Source: Zingiber officinale
Taxonomy: Eukaryota; Streptophyta; Magnoliopsida; Zingiberales; Zingiberaceae
Direction: 5' to 3'
NCBI RefSeq assembly: GCF_018446385.1
Contig: NC_055990.1
Location: 30,217,891 to 30,281,890 of the forward strand
Length of the DNA: 64,000 nucleotides
Below, one piece after another: positions 22,783 through 35,200 of this stretch. The notes under the pieces were generated by a model. The model did no database searches. It was not told where the DNA came from and saw nothing but the letters and a program-made list of their open reading frames with translations. The position numbers were made by a program, and so were the translations under genes. Every line of letters starts with the position of its first letter. The stretch's first letter is position 1.

Positions 22783-24217
22783 AAACTTCACCTGTAGCTC
22801 AAATGGGAAGATGGAAGATGATGGAGGACTCACCACTATGACGCTAACTCAGGAAGATTTGGAGATGCTGATAAGTGCCCTAGCTACAAAGATGGTGTAG
22901 TAATAGCAAGAAATAGCAGCCGACTGCCAAGCACCAAACGACTCAGCCGCGTTGGCGACAAGCCAACGAGCGAATCTAAGAGCTCGAGCGGAAGACCTTG
23001 TCAGCCGTAAACCAAACAATAGGCCAACTGGCGCCTTCCGAGAAGCTCCGATGCATCAATCCCCTATCACTGCGCATTATTCCACACACCCTCGAAAGAG
23101 CAAGGCCGAGCAGAAAGGATACAAGGATATTCTTCAGAGAACACGCCCATCTGGGATGAGCGGAAAGGCAAATTACCCCAACTCAACAACTCTCTCGAGC
23201 GGGTCAACAAGTAGTTCTTGTAAGAAATCTTCGACGATCAGTTGTCACCTCACTATAGGCCTTTGACGATCGAAGAGTACACGAGGTCAACTGACCCAAA
23301 AGACCATCTGATCAAGTTCGGCAATATGGCCACACTCCACCAGTACACTGATGGAGTCAAGTGCCAAGTATTCCTCACCACACTCTTCGGATCGGCGCAG
23401 AGGTGGTTCAAGCGCTTGCCGATCTGATCCATCTACAGCTTTAAAGACTTCCGAATGGCTTTCCTATAGTATTTTGCTAGTAGCTGTCGCTATCAGAAAA
23501 CAAACATTAACCTATTCGCAGTCAAACAATATTCCAAGGAAGCATTGTGGGCCTATATTAAGAGATTCAACCAAGTGGTCATGGGCGTCTCATCAACCAC
23601 CTCGAAAATCCTAGTAAGTTCCTTTTCCCAAGGATTTACAGATGGTGACTTCTTTCGCTCACTCATCCAGAAGCCCCCAAGGGACTTCGACTGCCTACTC
23701 GGGCGGACTACTAAGTACATTAACATCGAGGAGGCCCAGTCAACTCAGAAGAAGGAAGTAATTGTAGGATTGTTGCACGCTAGAGGAGGGGGGTTGAATA
23801 GCGCTCATGGCCTTCACGTTCATTTTAAAACAATCGAAGAACAGTTGACAGAAAGCAGTGAAAGAAAGAAAACAAGAACAATGCTAACACGCCAAGAGTT
23901 ACTTGGTTCAGAGCATGTGGTGATTCCTACTCCAAGGCCCGCACGTGAGAGTGCTTTCGAAGGACAATCACTAATCAATCGTAATGAGTACAAGTACAAT
24001 TTTAAATGGTTACAAGTAATTAGAAAGTAAAGAATACCGATGACTTAGAGATTTAAATCTTTAGTGTGGTGGTCGTCGCGTCAAGAAAGCGTTTTCACAG
24101 AGCACGAAGAAGCAAAAGTTGTTTACAATGATGTTTTTGAGATGTTGGTCGAATGCTGCTTTTATAGGCTGTTCTGGGTGCTTGGATCCCTTCCGGGCGC
24201 CTGGACCATGACGTAGG

Positions 24218-25170
24218 TGTTAGAACCGCGGGGTAGTTTTAATTTGGTCAGCCAAGTTCAGTTAGGTCCTAGTGTATTTGATCTTTGTATCAAGTGTGTA
24301 GGAGCTCAGGAATACAAGAAGTCGAGCAGAAGACATAGCTAGGGATAAGGACAGCATGGGAGAGAGCTGATGGCTCGGTGCGTCCAAGGGACGAGGTGCT
24401 GCGGAAGATTACACCGGTGGACGAAAAGGACGTGCATGACGTTCGAGGGATAAGGAGCCGGGGAGAAAGCCTACTCGAGGAGAAGGTCAAAAAATGAGTT
24501 CGGTTGAGCCCTATTTCAAATGGTCGAAATCACCCAAGCGAGCGGAGCAGCGAAAGAGCTAAAAGATAAGTTTGGAGCTCGGTAGCAGCTGCTGAAGGCG
24601 CCTTCAATGGCATTGAAGGCGCCCTCGCAGCTTTCAGGAGGAAGGCGCCTTCAACCCTTGAAGGCGCCTTCAAGCCTCTATCGAAGGCGCCTTCAACCCC
24701 TTGAAGGCGGTTTCAAACAGTGATTGTTGCGAAGATAAACTTTATCTTCACATGGATAGGATTTGCCACGATAGAGGTGCCTTCCACCCTATTGAAGGTG
24801 TCTTCCAACCTCAGATAAGTTTTTCCAGAGGCTATAAAAAGACCCCTAGACCTAGGAAAAATATAACAACTTCTGTATTAACTTCCTAGCAACTTTCTGA
24901 ATTTTTCAAAGAGTATAAGAGGCTTTTTCGCTTTCATCGAAGGAGACATTTTGAGTAGAGCTTTGCAACCACCTTAGATTAACAACCACCTAGATTGTAA
25001 CCAAGTAAAAATCGTAATCTCTTACTTATTTTCTTTTTAAGTTGTTATTTTGTCTATTATTGTTGTTTAATTAGAATCGTGCCACTAATAAAAGTTAAAA
25101 GAAAGGGAAGGGGTTTTGTTTTCTTCTTACAGACAATTCACCCCCTTTTGTCGGCCCTATTGCACCAACA
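24218..25170 (+). repeat. 5' LTR of the gag-only Copia element (953 bp)
   Basis: TGTTAGAACCGCG...TTGCACCAACA. It carries a cluster of palindromic words built on GAAGGCGCCTTC (24590-24720), a TATA-like GGCTATAAAAAGACCCC near 24829-24845 and a leader beyond. No gene. Confidence 0.85.
24590..24720. repeat. Cluster of GAAGGCGCCTTC palindromes
   Basis: Five or more direct and inverted copies of TTGAAGGCGCC / GGCGCCTTCAA within 130 bp, able to fold into several hairpins. Also present in the 3' LTR (27700-27780) and, diverged, in solo LTR B (58190-58350). Confidence 0.7.
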
Positions 25171-25189
25171 AGTGGTATCAGAGTTAGAA

Positions 25190-26509
25190 CACCTCAAAAG
25201 GACTAACCGCCGACTGAAGCACCGAGACGATAGCCAAGCCCAGCTTCTTCCCACCTAAGTTTGAGGGGGACTTCGCGATATGGAAAAGAAAAATGGTGGT
25301 ATTTTTTAAAACCGATTTTGATTTATTGTTAATATTACAATATGGATTTGTAGCACTGAAAAATAAAGAAGAATATCAATGGACCAAGAAGGAGCAAACA
25401 CATTTTGTGGCAAATGGACAAGTCGAATTCCATCTACTGAGCGTGCTACCTCTGGAAGAAGTCAACAGAATTGGCGCCTACGAATCAACAAAGGAACTTT
25501 GGGAGAAGTTCCTGGAACTACACGAAGGTACATCTGAGCCAAACTCACAAGACGGGATCAGCTCCGAAACCAAATCAGCAACCTCCAGATGGAAGAAGGC
25601 GAATTGGTTGCTCATCTACACGGAAGAATCAAAGAGCTAATCACCGGATTAACAAACCACAGAGAAATGGTAACTAATCGGGGCACGCAAAGGTATGCTT
25701 TAAATACTTTCCTGAGAACACCGGAATGGACATCTATAGTAGACTCCTACTATATCTCTAAAGACCTAGAGATAAGTACATTAGAAAGCCTCTTTTCCAC
25801 TTTCGAATTACACGAGTATGATGCGCAAGACAAAGAAAGGGACCAAGTCAGAATCTAGCACTACAATCCTAGAAAAGCGGACCAAACTCAAACTCTAAAG
25901 CACCATCGATGCAGATGAAGCAGCATTATTGGTAAGAAAATTTAATAGATTTATTAGATCTAACAAATTCAAGTCGCATACGAAAATGGACTTAAGAAGA
26001 AAAATGAAGATTCAATGCTACAATTGTCAAGAAGAAGGGCACATCAAGGGCAATTGCCCTAAACTGAAGAAAGACAAGGACAAAAGATCAACAAGAGCAA
26101 AACTCAAGAATTTAAAGGCAACATCGGATGAATCTTCATCCTCGTAATCCGAGATCGAGACCTACGCCGAATAGCCCTACTGGTCGACCATCAAGGAGAA
26201 GATGAAAGTAGCTCAGAGATGAGCATCGATGAAGGGGGAGGATCATCAGAAGAAAGCTATGATGAAAAGGAAATATCAGAACACGAGGTAAGTAAGGTAC
26301 GTACCTTAACTCCTAAAAAGTCATTTCAATTTATTAAAGTACTTTCCAAGGATTTAGCAAAACTAGAAAAAGAAAATGCTAAATTAAAAATAATTTTAGC
26401 AAAAACCTGCCCTTTAGAAATGTATGATAAGTTAAAGGAAGAAAATAAAAAATTGAAGGACCAAATTAAAAAATCTAAAAATTCTGCATGTGTTAATCAA
26501 AATGTCTAG
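25190..26509 (+). pseudogene. Copia gag (UBN2-type), frameshifted
   Basis: The only gene of the 24218-28231 element. The first readable part is FEGDFAIWKRKM, just before 25293. The UBN2 core follows with STKELWEKFLELHEGTSEP, and then a frame change at about 25590 (LHGRIKELITGLTNHREM). An intact zinc knuckle CYNCQEEGHIKGNC lies near 26018-26059. After another frame change, a Lys/Glu/Leu coiled coil (KLEKENAKLKIIL) ends at 26509. No ATG was found for the true start. At least three frame changes or stops; not functional. Confidence 0.8.
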
Positions 26510-27321
26510 AAAAATTATAGAAATCTAAATTGGTATTTTAGATACCATAAAGGTCAAATTAGAAAGTTATCACCAAAATATGGTCCTAAAAGATACTTAA
26601 TCAATTCAATAGGAAGAAACCTATATTGGGTTCTCAAATCCTGCTTAGAATAAATTAATTTTTTTTAAAAAGTTACAATTTGTAAAAAGAAAATTAAATA
26701 TTTAATTTCTTTAAAAGGTTTTATCTAGAAGTGATTGTTGTTCCAATAGACTAATTATTAAATAGTTAATTGTTATAAAAATTTTCAAAATAAAAAAAAA
26801 ATATTTGTTAAAAAGGTAGTTTTTAAATTAAAGTTTTTTTTATTTTCTTCTTAAGTTAACTCCTTTGTGTAAAATTTCATATCGTTCTTATATATATTCA
26901 ACTCCTATTAAAATTTTTATAATTTTTCAATACTCAAAAATATATTTTTGTAAATTTTTGATAAATAATAAATTTTCTATGGATTATTTGCTGAAAACTT
27001 CATTTCTAAATCTGAAAAATCTTGAAACTTTATTTTTAAAAAATTTAAATTATGTTGAACCTTAAGAAAAATTTTCCTTAACCCTTAGAAAAGTATTAAA
27101 TTCTTTATCTAACTTTCCCTTTCTCACTTTATTTTTGATGTGATCAAAGGGGGAGAAATTAGTACAAGTTTAGGGGGAGTTTGGATATTTGTATAAATAA
27201 GTTTTTTTACTAAATTTTTTAATTCATTGTATTGCAATTGTTATTTGCAATTTACTTATGTTATTGCATTTTTTTAATCCTAACTTGAACTTGAGTTGAT
27301 GCACATCAAAAAGGGGAAGAT
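26510..27321. other. AT-rich non-coding interior of the gag-only Copia element
   Basis: About 800 bp, mostly A/T, with many GGAAAA/TTTTAA words. It ends in a polypurine tract (AAAAAGGGGAAGAT, 27308-27321). No pol domain in any frame. Confidence 0.6.
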
Positions 27322-28231
27322 TGTTAGAACCCTGGGGTAGTTTTGATGTGGTCAACCAGATTCAGTTAGGTCCTGTTGTATTTGATCTTTATGTCTAAGT
27401 GTGTAGGAGCTTAGAAACACAAGAAGTTGAGAGGAAGACGCGGCTAGCAAGAAGGATGGCACGGGAGAGAGCTGACGGGCTTGATGCGTCCAAGGGACGA
27501 GGTGCTGCGGAAGAGTACACCGGTGGACGAGAAGGACGTGTGCGACGTTCGAGAGATGAGAAGCCGAGGAGGAAGCTTGCTCGAGGAGAAGGTCAGAAAA
27601 TGAGTTCGGGTGAGCCCTATTCTGGATGGCCAAAATCACCCAAGCGAGTGGAGTAGTAGAAGAACCAAATGACAAGTTTGGAGCTCGGTAGCAGCTGATG
27701 AAGGCACCTTTAATGGTATTGAAGGCGCCCTCGTGCCTTTCAGGAGGAAGGCGCCTTCAATCCTTGAAGGTGCCTTTAAACAGTGACCATTGCAAAGATA
27801 AACTTTATCTTCGCACAGATAGGATTTGGCACGCTGGAGGTGCCTTCCAACCTATTGAAGGCGTCTTCCAGCCTCGGATAAGTTTTTCTATGGGTTATAA
27901 AAAAACCCCTAGACCTAGGAAAAATATAACAATTTCTGTTAACTTCCTAGCAACTTTCTGAGCTTTTCAAAGAGTGTAAGAGGCTTCTCTGCCTTCATCA
28001 AAGGAGACATTTTAAGTAGAGCTTTGTAAACGCCTTGGATTAATAATCACATAGGTTGTAACCAAGTAAAAATCATAGTCTCTTACTTATTTTCCTTTTA
28101 AGTTGTTATTTTATCTATTGTTGTTGCTTAATTAGAATTGTGCTACTGATACAAGTCAAAAGAACAAGAAGGGATTTTATTTTCTTTGTATAGGCAATTC
28201 ACCCCCTCTTGCCGGCTCCGCTACACCAACA
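27322..28231 (+). repeat. 3' LTR of the gag-only Copia element (910 bp)
   Basis: TGTTAGAACCCTG...CTACACCAACA, followed by the GTAGG duplication. Collinear with the 5' LTR, with indels in the GGCGCC cluster. Confidence 0.85.
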
Positions 28232-29635
28232 GTAGGCTAGTCTAATCAGCGTGCTCCAACCTAGTGATCGGATAGAATTCAGCTTTCCAGGTGCCTGGAC
28301 AAGCTCTGGGTGCCCGGACCAGCTCCAGGTGCCCAAACTCCTTCCGAGCGCCCAGACCACCTTATTCTTCTACCTTCTTTTCTTGCAAAACAAGATTAGT
28401 CTAGGCAAATAATATGTAACAAATGATAAGATTTGACAGCCTTTGGACTGCCCGGTCCTGACTTTGAGTTTCACTGAAACTCTAGATCAAACTGACGCCT
28501 AATGTTCCCTCATTGGGGAACGTATCCTCACCTACTCCTTTCAGGAGAAATTACCTTTTGCCATATTGGTTCTCTAGATCGTCTGGACTTCTACTCAACA
28601 TCTGAGGCTTCAGGACTTTTTCGTTGGGCGTCTGATCCCTGACCCGTCCAGTCTTCCGCTTAGTGTCCACAACCCCCAGGACTTCCACCTAGAATCCTCG
28701 ATCCTAGGATTTCATCTGACGTCCTCGACCTGTCAAGACTTCGTTATCTGACCACATATAGGACTTTCATAACCTAAGATTACCACCCCCTAGTACATAA
28801 GGTTATCTCCCCTTAGAGATTTTTACCTACCTAAAATCCACTAGGACTTCTTGCCTAAGAACACTTAGGACTTTCCTACAAGCTCAATCACACTTGTTAG
28901 ACAACAAGTAACCTTAACTTTGAACCATTTTCCATAATTAAAATATAGGTTCGATCATCTGGTGCTCCTTGCACCAACAGTAATTCCTGAGCCGACAATT
29001 GTCCCAAAGCGTCGGGCGACTCGCACCCGCCAATCGCCAAAGGAACCTCGAACGAGAGTAGTGTAGCAACACCAAGAGCTCCGAACCCAAGCAGTCCAGC
29101 ATACGGAGGCTAAATAGGCAAAATTCATTGAGTCTCGACCATGGACACTGCTATTATGTATTTATCATCGCTCAATGACTCATAACACTAGAGATTGTTA
29201 TTATCTCAAACCAACACCATGTCGATCGACCCCTTCAAGATTCCATCCCCGATCCCTGTCTCCTGATCGCCACCATCATCGCTGATCGAAAGGACAGCAT
29301 GAGGAGGGTAGGCTAGCAATTGAACCACATCAACCGTAGCCCCAACGAAGAGAATATCAAAGGCCTACCTGGGCGTCAACCGAGCAATCACACCCATCTG
29401 TTCGGGAAGAAGAGAACCACAATAACACAACTCAGGGCTACATCAGCATGATCGCTAGAGGCCCAACCAACGATGATTCCAACCGAGCTTAGAAGTTACA
29501 TGCTTGAGGATTGAAAATCCATGTTGTCGGGTGCGGCAAAGAAAGACCAGAGGGGCAAGAGATCAGTTTTGGTCCTCAGGATTTAGAGGGAGTAGAGGTC
29601 CTTCATGATGACGTCTTGATCATCATGGTGGTAAT

Positions 29636-32252
29636 TGTTAGGATGTATACTAAAAGCATAGCTTTTGTATAAACATTTATAAGAATCACATTGGTCAAAT
29701 GTCTACATTTATGCTAAGTATAGTTGTCCATTTAATTTATATTGTAGATAACATGGTGTGAGGTGCCACACAGAAGATCATGTTATCAGTTCCTTATAAA
29801 TTATAAATAGTAGCTCACAACTAAGAAGGAATGGGACAAACCATTGGAGTGGTTGTAGTGTAATTTGGTATTAGTTTATCTTAATATAAAATTACACTAG
29901 TACACTATGTGTGTATTGAGCAGGACCATTTGAGGTTTTCTTTTTATACTGACTATATAAAAGAACAAAACCTATGTTATTATGGAAGTGTGTACTCTTA
30001 ATCATGATATAATAACAAGCATGTATACTTAACATTTATTTCTTTAATTTATCAAAGGGTGAGATTTAGTTCATTAAATAAATAGGCCCGATAAGTTGGG
30101 AAATGATATTATTTATATGGTGTGTTGTTGATTATAGAATGAAACTGTGTCCTAGTAATCTAGGTTGATGATGTCCTCTTGAGGAGCTCATAAGGATTGT
30201 CATGTAACCCTGCAGGTAGACTTAGTCCGACATGACAATAAGGTTGAGTGGTACTACTCTTGAAGCTAGATATTAATTAAGTGAGTTATCAGTAACTTAT
30301 TTAATTAATGGGCATTTGATATCTTAAACACAGGGAGATTAATGCACTCATAATAAGAAGGAGTCCATAATGTAATTTGAGATTGGTGCGATAGTTCAAT
30401 AATAACTCTTTAGTGATATGAGTTATTATTGATGAACTTGAGTTGGGTGTTCGAGGTGAACACAGGAAGAGATCAAGCTCATCGGGAGACCAAAATCAAT
30501 TTCTCCTCTCAGTCTCTGTTGTAGCCTCTATAAAGCCTTGTATTCATAAAATCCACTTCTTACCCAAGTAATGGGTCGGACACAACCTTGCTTGGAGTAA
30601 GGGGGTCGGCCAAGCATTATTTTGGAGCTCATGTAGTGGTCAGCCAAGCCATGCTTGGTGACCAAGCATGGGGTCGCCCATAGGTAAAGGAAAAGGAAGT
30701 TTTGTTTTAAAATAAAATTTTGTTAAAATCTTTTCTTATTTGTAGTTATCTACAATAGATAAAAGAGAGATTGTATTTTTGTTAAAATCTTTTCTTTTTT
30801 GTAGTTATCAACAATGGTTAAAAGAAAGATTTTAATTTTGTTTAAAACTTTCCTTTTTAGCATCCACAAGGAAATTAAAAGGAAGATTTTATTCTTGTTA
30901 AAATCTATCCTTTTATAGCCATCCACATAGTTTTAAAAGAGAGTTTTAAAGTTTTAAAATTTTAAAATCTTTCCTTTTACAGCTATCTACAAAAGATTAA
31001 AGAGAGATTTTAATCTTTCTTTATTTGTAGTTATCTATAATGTTTTAAAAGAGATATTTTAATTTTTGATAAACTTTCCTTTTTGTAACCATGATTTAAA
31101 AGGAGAAGTTTTAATTAATCTTTCCTTTTTTTAGTTGTCTACATGTTTTAAAAGAGAGAGATTAATTTTAAAACTTTCCTTTATTGTCATGTACAATAGG
31201 AAATTTAAAAGAGAGATTTTAATTGTTATTAAAATTTCCTTTTTTTTAAAGGGAGACCACAAATAAGGAAGTTTTAATTATGTTTAAAACTTTCCTTTTT
31301 TGCCATGACCAAGGATTATAAAAGAGAGGTAGAGGGTGTCTTCATAGAATTGAAACCTAGGCTTTCTCCTCTTCTATTCCTTTGGTGGTCGGCTCCTCTT
31401 CCCTTCCCTTCTCCCCTTGTTTTTCCTTCCTTGAGGGTCGGTGGCTTGCTTGGAGGAAAGGAAACATAAGGGCCGACGGCATCAAGCATTGGAGATCTCT
31501 AGGTAGTCAGACTACTTGGAGAAGAAGAAGAAGAAGAAGAGAAGGAGTTTCCTATTTTGGCATCCCTTGGTGGCTCAAGAGTCATAAAGGAGAAGAAGTG
31601 GTTCGAGTGGATTCCATCTTGGTAGATCGTCGCCCACACAATATCCAAGAGGAGGAGAGGAATACAACAGAAGATCAAGAGGTCTTTAAGCTACAAAAAA
31701 AGGTATAACTAGTTATTTGTTTCCGCATCATAACTAGTTCATGTTCTTTATATAGATCTTGAAAAACCAAACACAAGAGGCTGTCGATTTTATGTTATCG
31801 TTTTGTTATCGATTTTGTGTTTCGATTTCATGTTTCGATATTGTGCTTCTATTGAGGTCTCTGTAGTTAAACCTAGTTTACTGTAAGAAGTTAAATATCC
31901 GATTTCTTTGAAAGGCTTTGTCTAGGAAGTGGTGGATGATCTCATACCCAAGAAGGTCTAGTGTCTTGCCATGTTTAACCTGGAAGCCGATCTTTGAAAT
32001 AGATATTTAATTAATTTCTGTAATATGACTTAACTTAGGAAGATCACATCGGTTAAACTTGGAGTAAAAATGTTAAGTATCGTTTCCCATCCAAGTTTAA
32101 TTTCTGAAAGACAATTTAGATTAATAATGTTAAGCATCGTTTGCAATCCAAATTTAACTTCAGTAGAGCACATGGGTAGCTAGGATAGTTCTATGCTTGT
32201 ATAAATTTTTTGTACAGGGGAACTAGGACAGTATTCCAAGTAGCAACCAATA
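29636..32252 (+). mobile_element. Solo LTR G, 2.6 kb, with an internal minisatellite
   Basis: Target duplication GTAAT at 29631-29635 and 32253-32257, at the gag/protease junction of Tat. Starts TGTTAGGATGTATAC and ends AGCAACCAATA (CA eroded to TA). No gag or pol inside. The start and the AGGACAGTATTCC end are typical of long plant Copia LTRs. An open frame at 31382-31708 contains a GAA run and lacks any known domain; it is taken as leader sequence. Confidence 0.8.
30715..31320. repeat. Minisatellite of ~59-bp units in solo LTR G
   Basis: About ten diverged copies built from TTAAAACTTTCCTTTTT, a short TAGTTATCTACAA-like piece and AAAAGAGAGATTTTAAT. Pyrimidine-rich and purine-rich halves alternate, so each unit can pair with itself. 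Confidence 0.7.
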
Positions 32253-32257
32253 GTAAT

Positions 32258-35200
32258 TGCTAACTAGAACATTCACCGAACTTTTGTAGATATAGGTAGC
32301 TCGGTGAACATTATATTCAAGAAGGCATTCAATCAACTCTAGATTAATCAAAGCGAGCTCCAACCCATGATGACTCCCTTATACGACCTCATGAGTAATG
32401 AAATGTTGGTGATCAGCCAGGCTTGGCTGGCCATATCACTCGGGGAAGAGCCGCTCAAGAGGACAAGGATAACTAATTTCATTGTAGTGGATGATTCGTC
32501 CGCTTATAATGTCCTATATATTGGGTCGACTGACGCTAAACAAATTCTGAGCGGGTGCCTCTATGTTTTGCCAAAAGATCAAGTTTACTGTGGATAACTT
32601 GGTTGGTGAAGTTAAGGGCGACCAGCTAGCAGCTCGCTGGTGCTACGTAGAAATGGTCAAGATTGAGTCACAAGTCGTTTGGAAGGCCCAATGGCAAGAG
32701 AAGCCTCCCACGCTAGTCTGTTAAGAGAAATAAGAAGTACAAGTGCATCCTAGCCGACCGGAGGCCACTACCTTTATCGCAGGCGATCTGAGCATGAAAA
32801 AGAAGGCCAAGCTAGTTACCTGTCTAGGGCAGAACCATGATGTGTTTGCATGGGCAACCCATGAGCTACCAGGTATCTCGCTGATGATAGCACAGCATGA
32901 GCTACATGTCCAATCGGACGCTAGGCCAGTGAAGCAGAAGAAGAGGGATTTCAGCTCGAAACATAACTAGATTTTCCGAGCGGAGGTAGAGAAGTTACTA
33001 GATGTCGGGCACATCCGCGAAGTTCAATTCCCGAGTTGGCTCGTCAACGTGGTACTAGTCTCTAAGCCCAATAACAAATGGCGGGTCTGCATCGACTTCC
33101 GGGAATTGAACAAAGTCTGCCCAAAGAACTACTACCCTCTGCCACACATCGATCAGATGGTGGAATCCACAATGAGCTGTGAGCTGATCTGCATGCTGGA
33201 TGTATATCAGGGCTACCATCAGATTCCACTTTCCAAGGAAAACTAAGAAAAGGTCAGCTTCATCATGGCCGACAAAACCTTTTGCTACAACGTGATTCGT
33301 TCAAGCTGAAGAATATCGGAACCACTTACTAGAGGTTAATGAACAAGGTGTTCCGGTGCTAGGTCGGCCAAAATCTGGAGGTATACGTGGACGACATATT
33401 GATAAAATTCCTCCAAGTAGTTGACCTTTGTACAGATATAGAGGAGACATGTCAGACCCTGAGGAAGTACGAAGTCAAGCTCAACCCTAGCAAGTGCTTG
33501 TTCGGAGTGAAGAGTGGACGATTCCTTGGTTACATCATAACCAAGTGGGGAATTGAAGCGAATTGAAGCAAAGTGAAGACACTTCAAGACATGTCCCCTC
33601 CACGCAATTTGAAAGAAGCTCAGCGGTTGATCGGATGGATTACAACCTTGTCAAGATTCATCTCTAAGTCGTTTGATTGTAGTCATCCATTCTTCAAAAT
33701 TCTACATCAAGCTACGAAGTCTCAATGAGACGTGGAATTGGACAAAGTACTGGAGGAACTTAAGAATCATTTAATTTCTTTAGCTATACCGGCAAAGCCC
33801 ATCGTCGGCGAGCCATTCTGGATGTACCGATAGTCCACAGAGCGAGCGGTCAGATCGGTGTTGGTGTGATAGAACAGTGCTAAATAATAGCTGGTGTACT
33901 TCTTGACTCACTTATTGAAAGATACCGAATGTTGCTACCCCTGTCTTAAGAAGTTGGTATACGGGTTGATCCTCGCCGCTCAAACGTTACGCCCTTATTT
34001 TCTCTCGCATCCCATAATTGTGTTAACTAATAGCACGCTAAGGAGAATTCTCCTCAACCTAGAGACGTCCGGGCGGCTAATCAAATAAACTACGGAGCTA
34101 AGCGAGTTTGATATACAATACCAGCCTAGATCGGCAATCAAGGTACAAGTCTTAGCTAATTTTGTGACCGAAGTACAGAATGTCAAGCCAGAGGCAACAT
34201 AGAGAGTATATATAGATGGGTTGTCTACCTGGCATGGCAGCGGAGTGGGCATACTTTTAATATCACCACGCGAAGACCGAATGCAACTATCTATTCGGCT
34301 GGACTACCAAGCTACAAATAATGAGACAAAATACGAAGCGCTGATCGTCGGTCTGCAAGCAGCCAGACACGTGGGAGCCACACAGGTCCTTATCCACTCA
34401 AATTCCCAACTGGCAGCACAACAACTCTCAGGTGCTTTCGAAATAAATAATGCCAAGCTGAAATTATATGTTGAAGCTTTCGAGAAGTTAAAGGCAGGAT
34501 TCCAAGAGGTGATCATGCAAAAGATCCTCCGGGAGGATAACCAACATATGGACGAGCTGGTCAAGTTAGCCAGTTCTTTAAACCCTGTAGTGTTGGATAA
34601 GCTAATTGAGCAGGTGATGTTGGTAGCTCACATCGAGAGAACGACTAAAGGGTGAGTCTCAAGCAATTGGAGGACACCTTTGATTGAGTTCCTCCAATTG
34701 GGTAGTGCGTCGGCCGACCGGGAGCAGGCTCAGTTAATAAAAAAGAGAGTTGGACAGTTCACATCAATTGGAGACCACCTATATAAAAGAGATTTCTCGA
34801 GGTCATTGCTCAAATGCATCGGATCATAAGACATTCAATACATCCTGCAAGAAGTTCACCAAGGCTCTTGTGGCAATCATCCGGGCGGTCGGTGACTGGC
34901 TTGAAAAATCTTATTAGCTAGATATTTTTTGCCTACATTACAAGAAGATGCTGTCTGGACAGTTGCAACTTGCCTATCTTGTCAGAGATACCAGAACGTA
35001 CTGCACTAACCTACAGAAGGTTGAAGGCATCCATCATGTCTTGTCCGTTCAACCAGTGGGGCATGGATATTGTTGGACCTTTCCCCATAGCGACCAATCA
35101 AAGGAAGTTTCTTCTCGTAGTTGTAGACTATTTCTCTAAATGGGTGGAGGTAGAACCGCTCACCAAGATAACCGAGCATATGGTTATCAAATTTTTATGG

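Larger units (their letters stand above)
24218..28231 (+). mobile_element. Gag-only Copia element inside solo LTR F
   Basis: Complete element of 4014 bp with target duplication GTAGG (24213-24217 and 28232-28236). The LTRs are 24218-25170 and 27322-28231. Primer site TGGTATCAGAG follows at 25173, and polypurine tract AAAAAGGGGAAGAT precedes the 3' LTR. The 2.15-kb interior contains only gag remnants and AT-rich DNA, with no protease, integrase or RT. The LTRs differ by roughly a tenth by eye, so it is old. The same LTR family forms solo LTR B. Confidence 0.88.
23763..28979 (-). mobile_element. Solo LTR F (Copia family), minus strand, interrupted by a gag-only Copia element
   Basis: Target duplication GTAAT at 23758-23762 and 28980-28984 in Tat gag. 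Minus strand starts TGTTGGTGCAAGG (28979) and ends GCAACAATCCTACA (23763). The LTR pieces are 23763-24217 and 28237-28979, about 1.2 kb joined, with no internal region of its own. This is a solo LTR, left by recombination between the two LTRs of a former full element. Its edges resemble the LTR of J (GAGGGGGG tract next to the end). Confidence 0.85.
22811..29630 (+). pseudogene. Tat gag, split by solo LTR F and broken by stops
   Basis: Capsid gene of the Tat element. The start near 22811 reads MEDDGGLTTMTLTQEDLEML, and a TAG follows at 22898-22900. The gag core includes DPKDHLIKFGNMATLHQYTD, QRWFKRLP and LWAYIKRFNQVV (23242-23640), with stops at 23425 and 23469. It continues to INIEEAQSTQKKE at 23757, is interrupted by F (23763-28979), and resumes at 28985 with a Pro/Arg-rich segment (VPKRRATRTRQSPKEP). 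From about 29100 to 29630 it is poorly preserved. Lesions in several places; not functional. Confidence 0.8.

Noticed and set aside
31382-31708. 108-residue open frame in solo LTR G
   Set aside because: Contains a GAA simple repeat, lacks a domain and sits in the leader region of an LTR.
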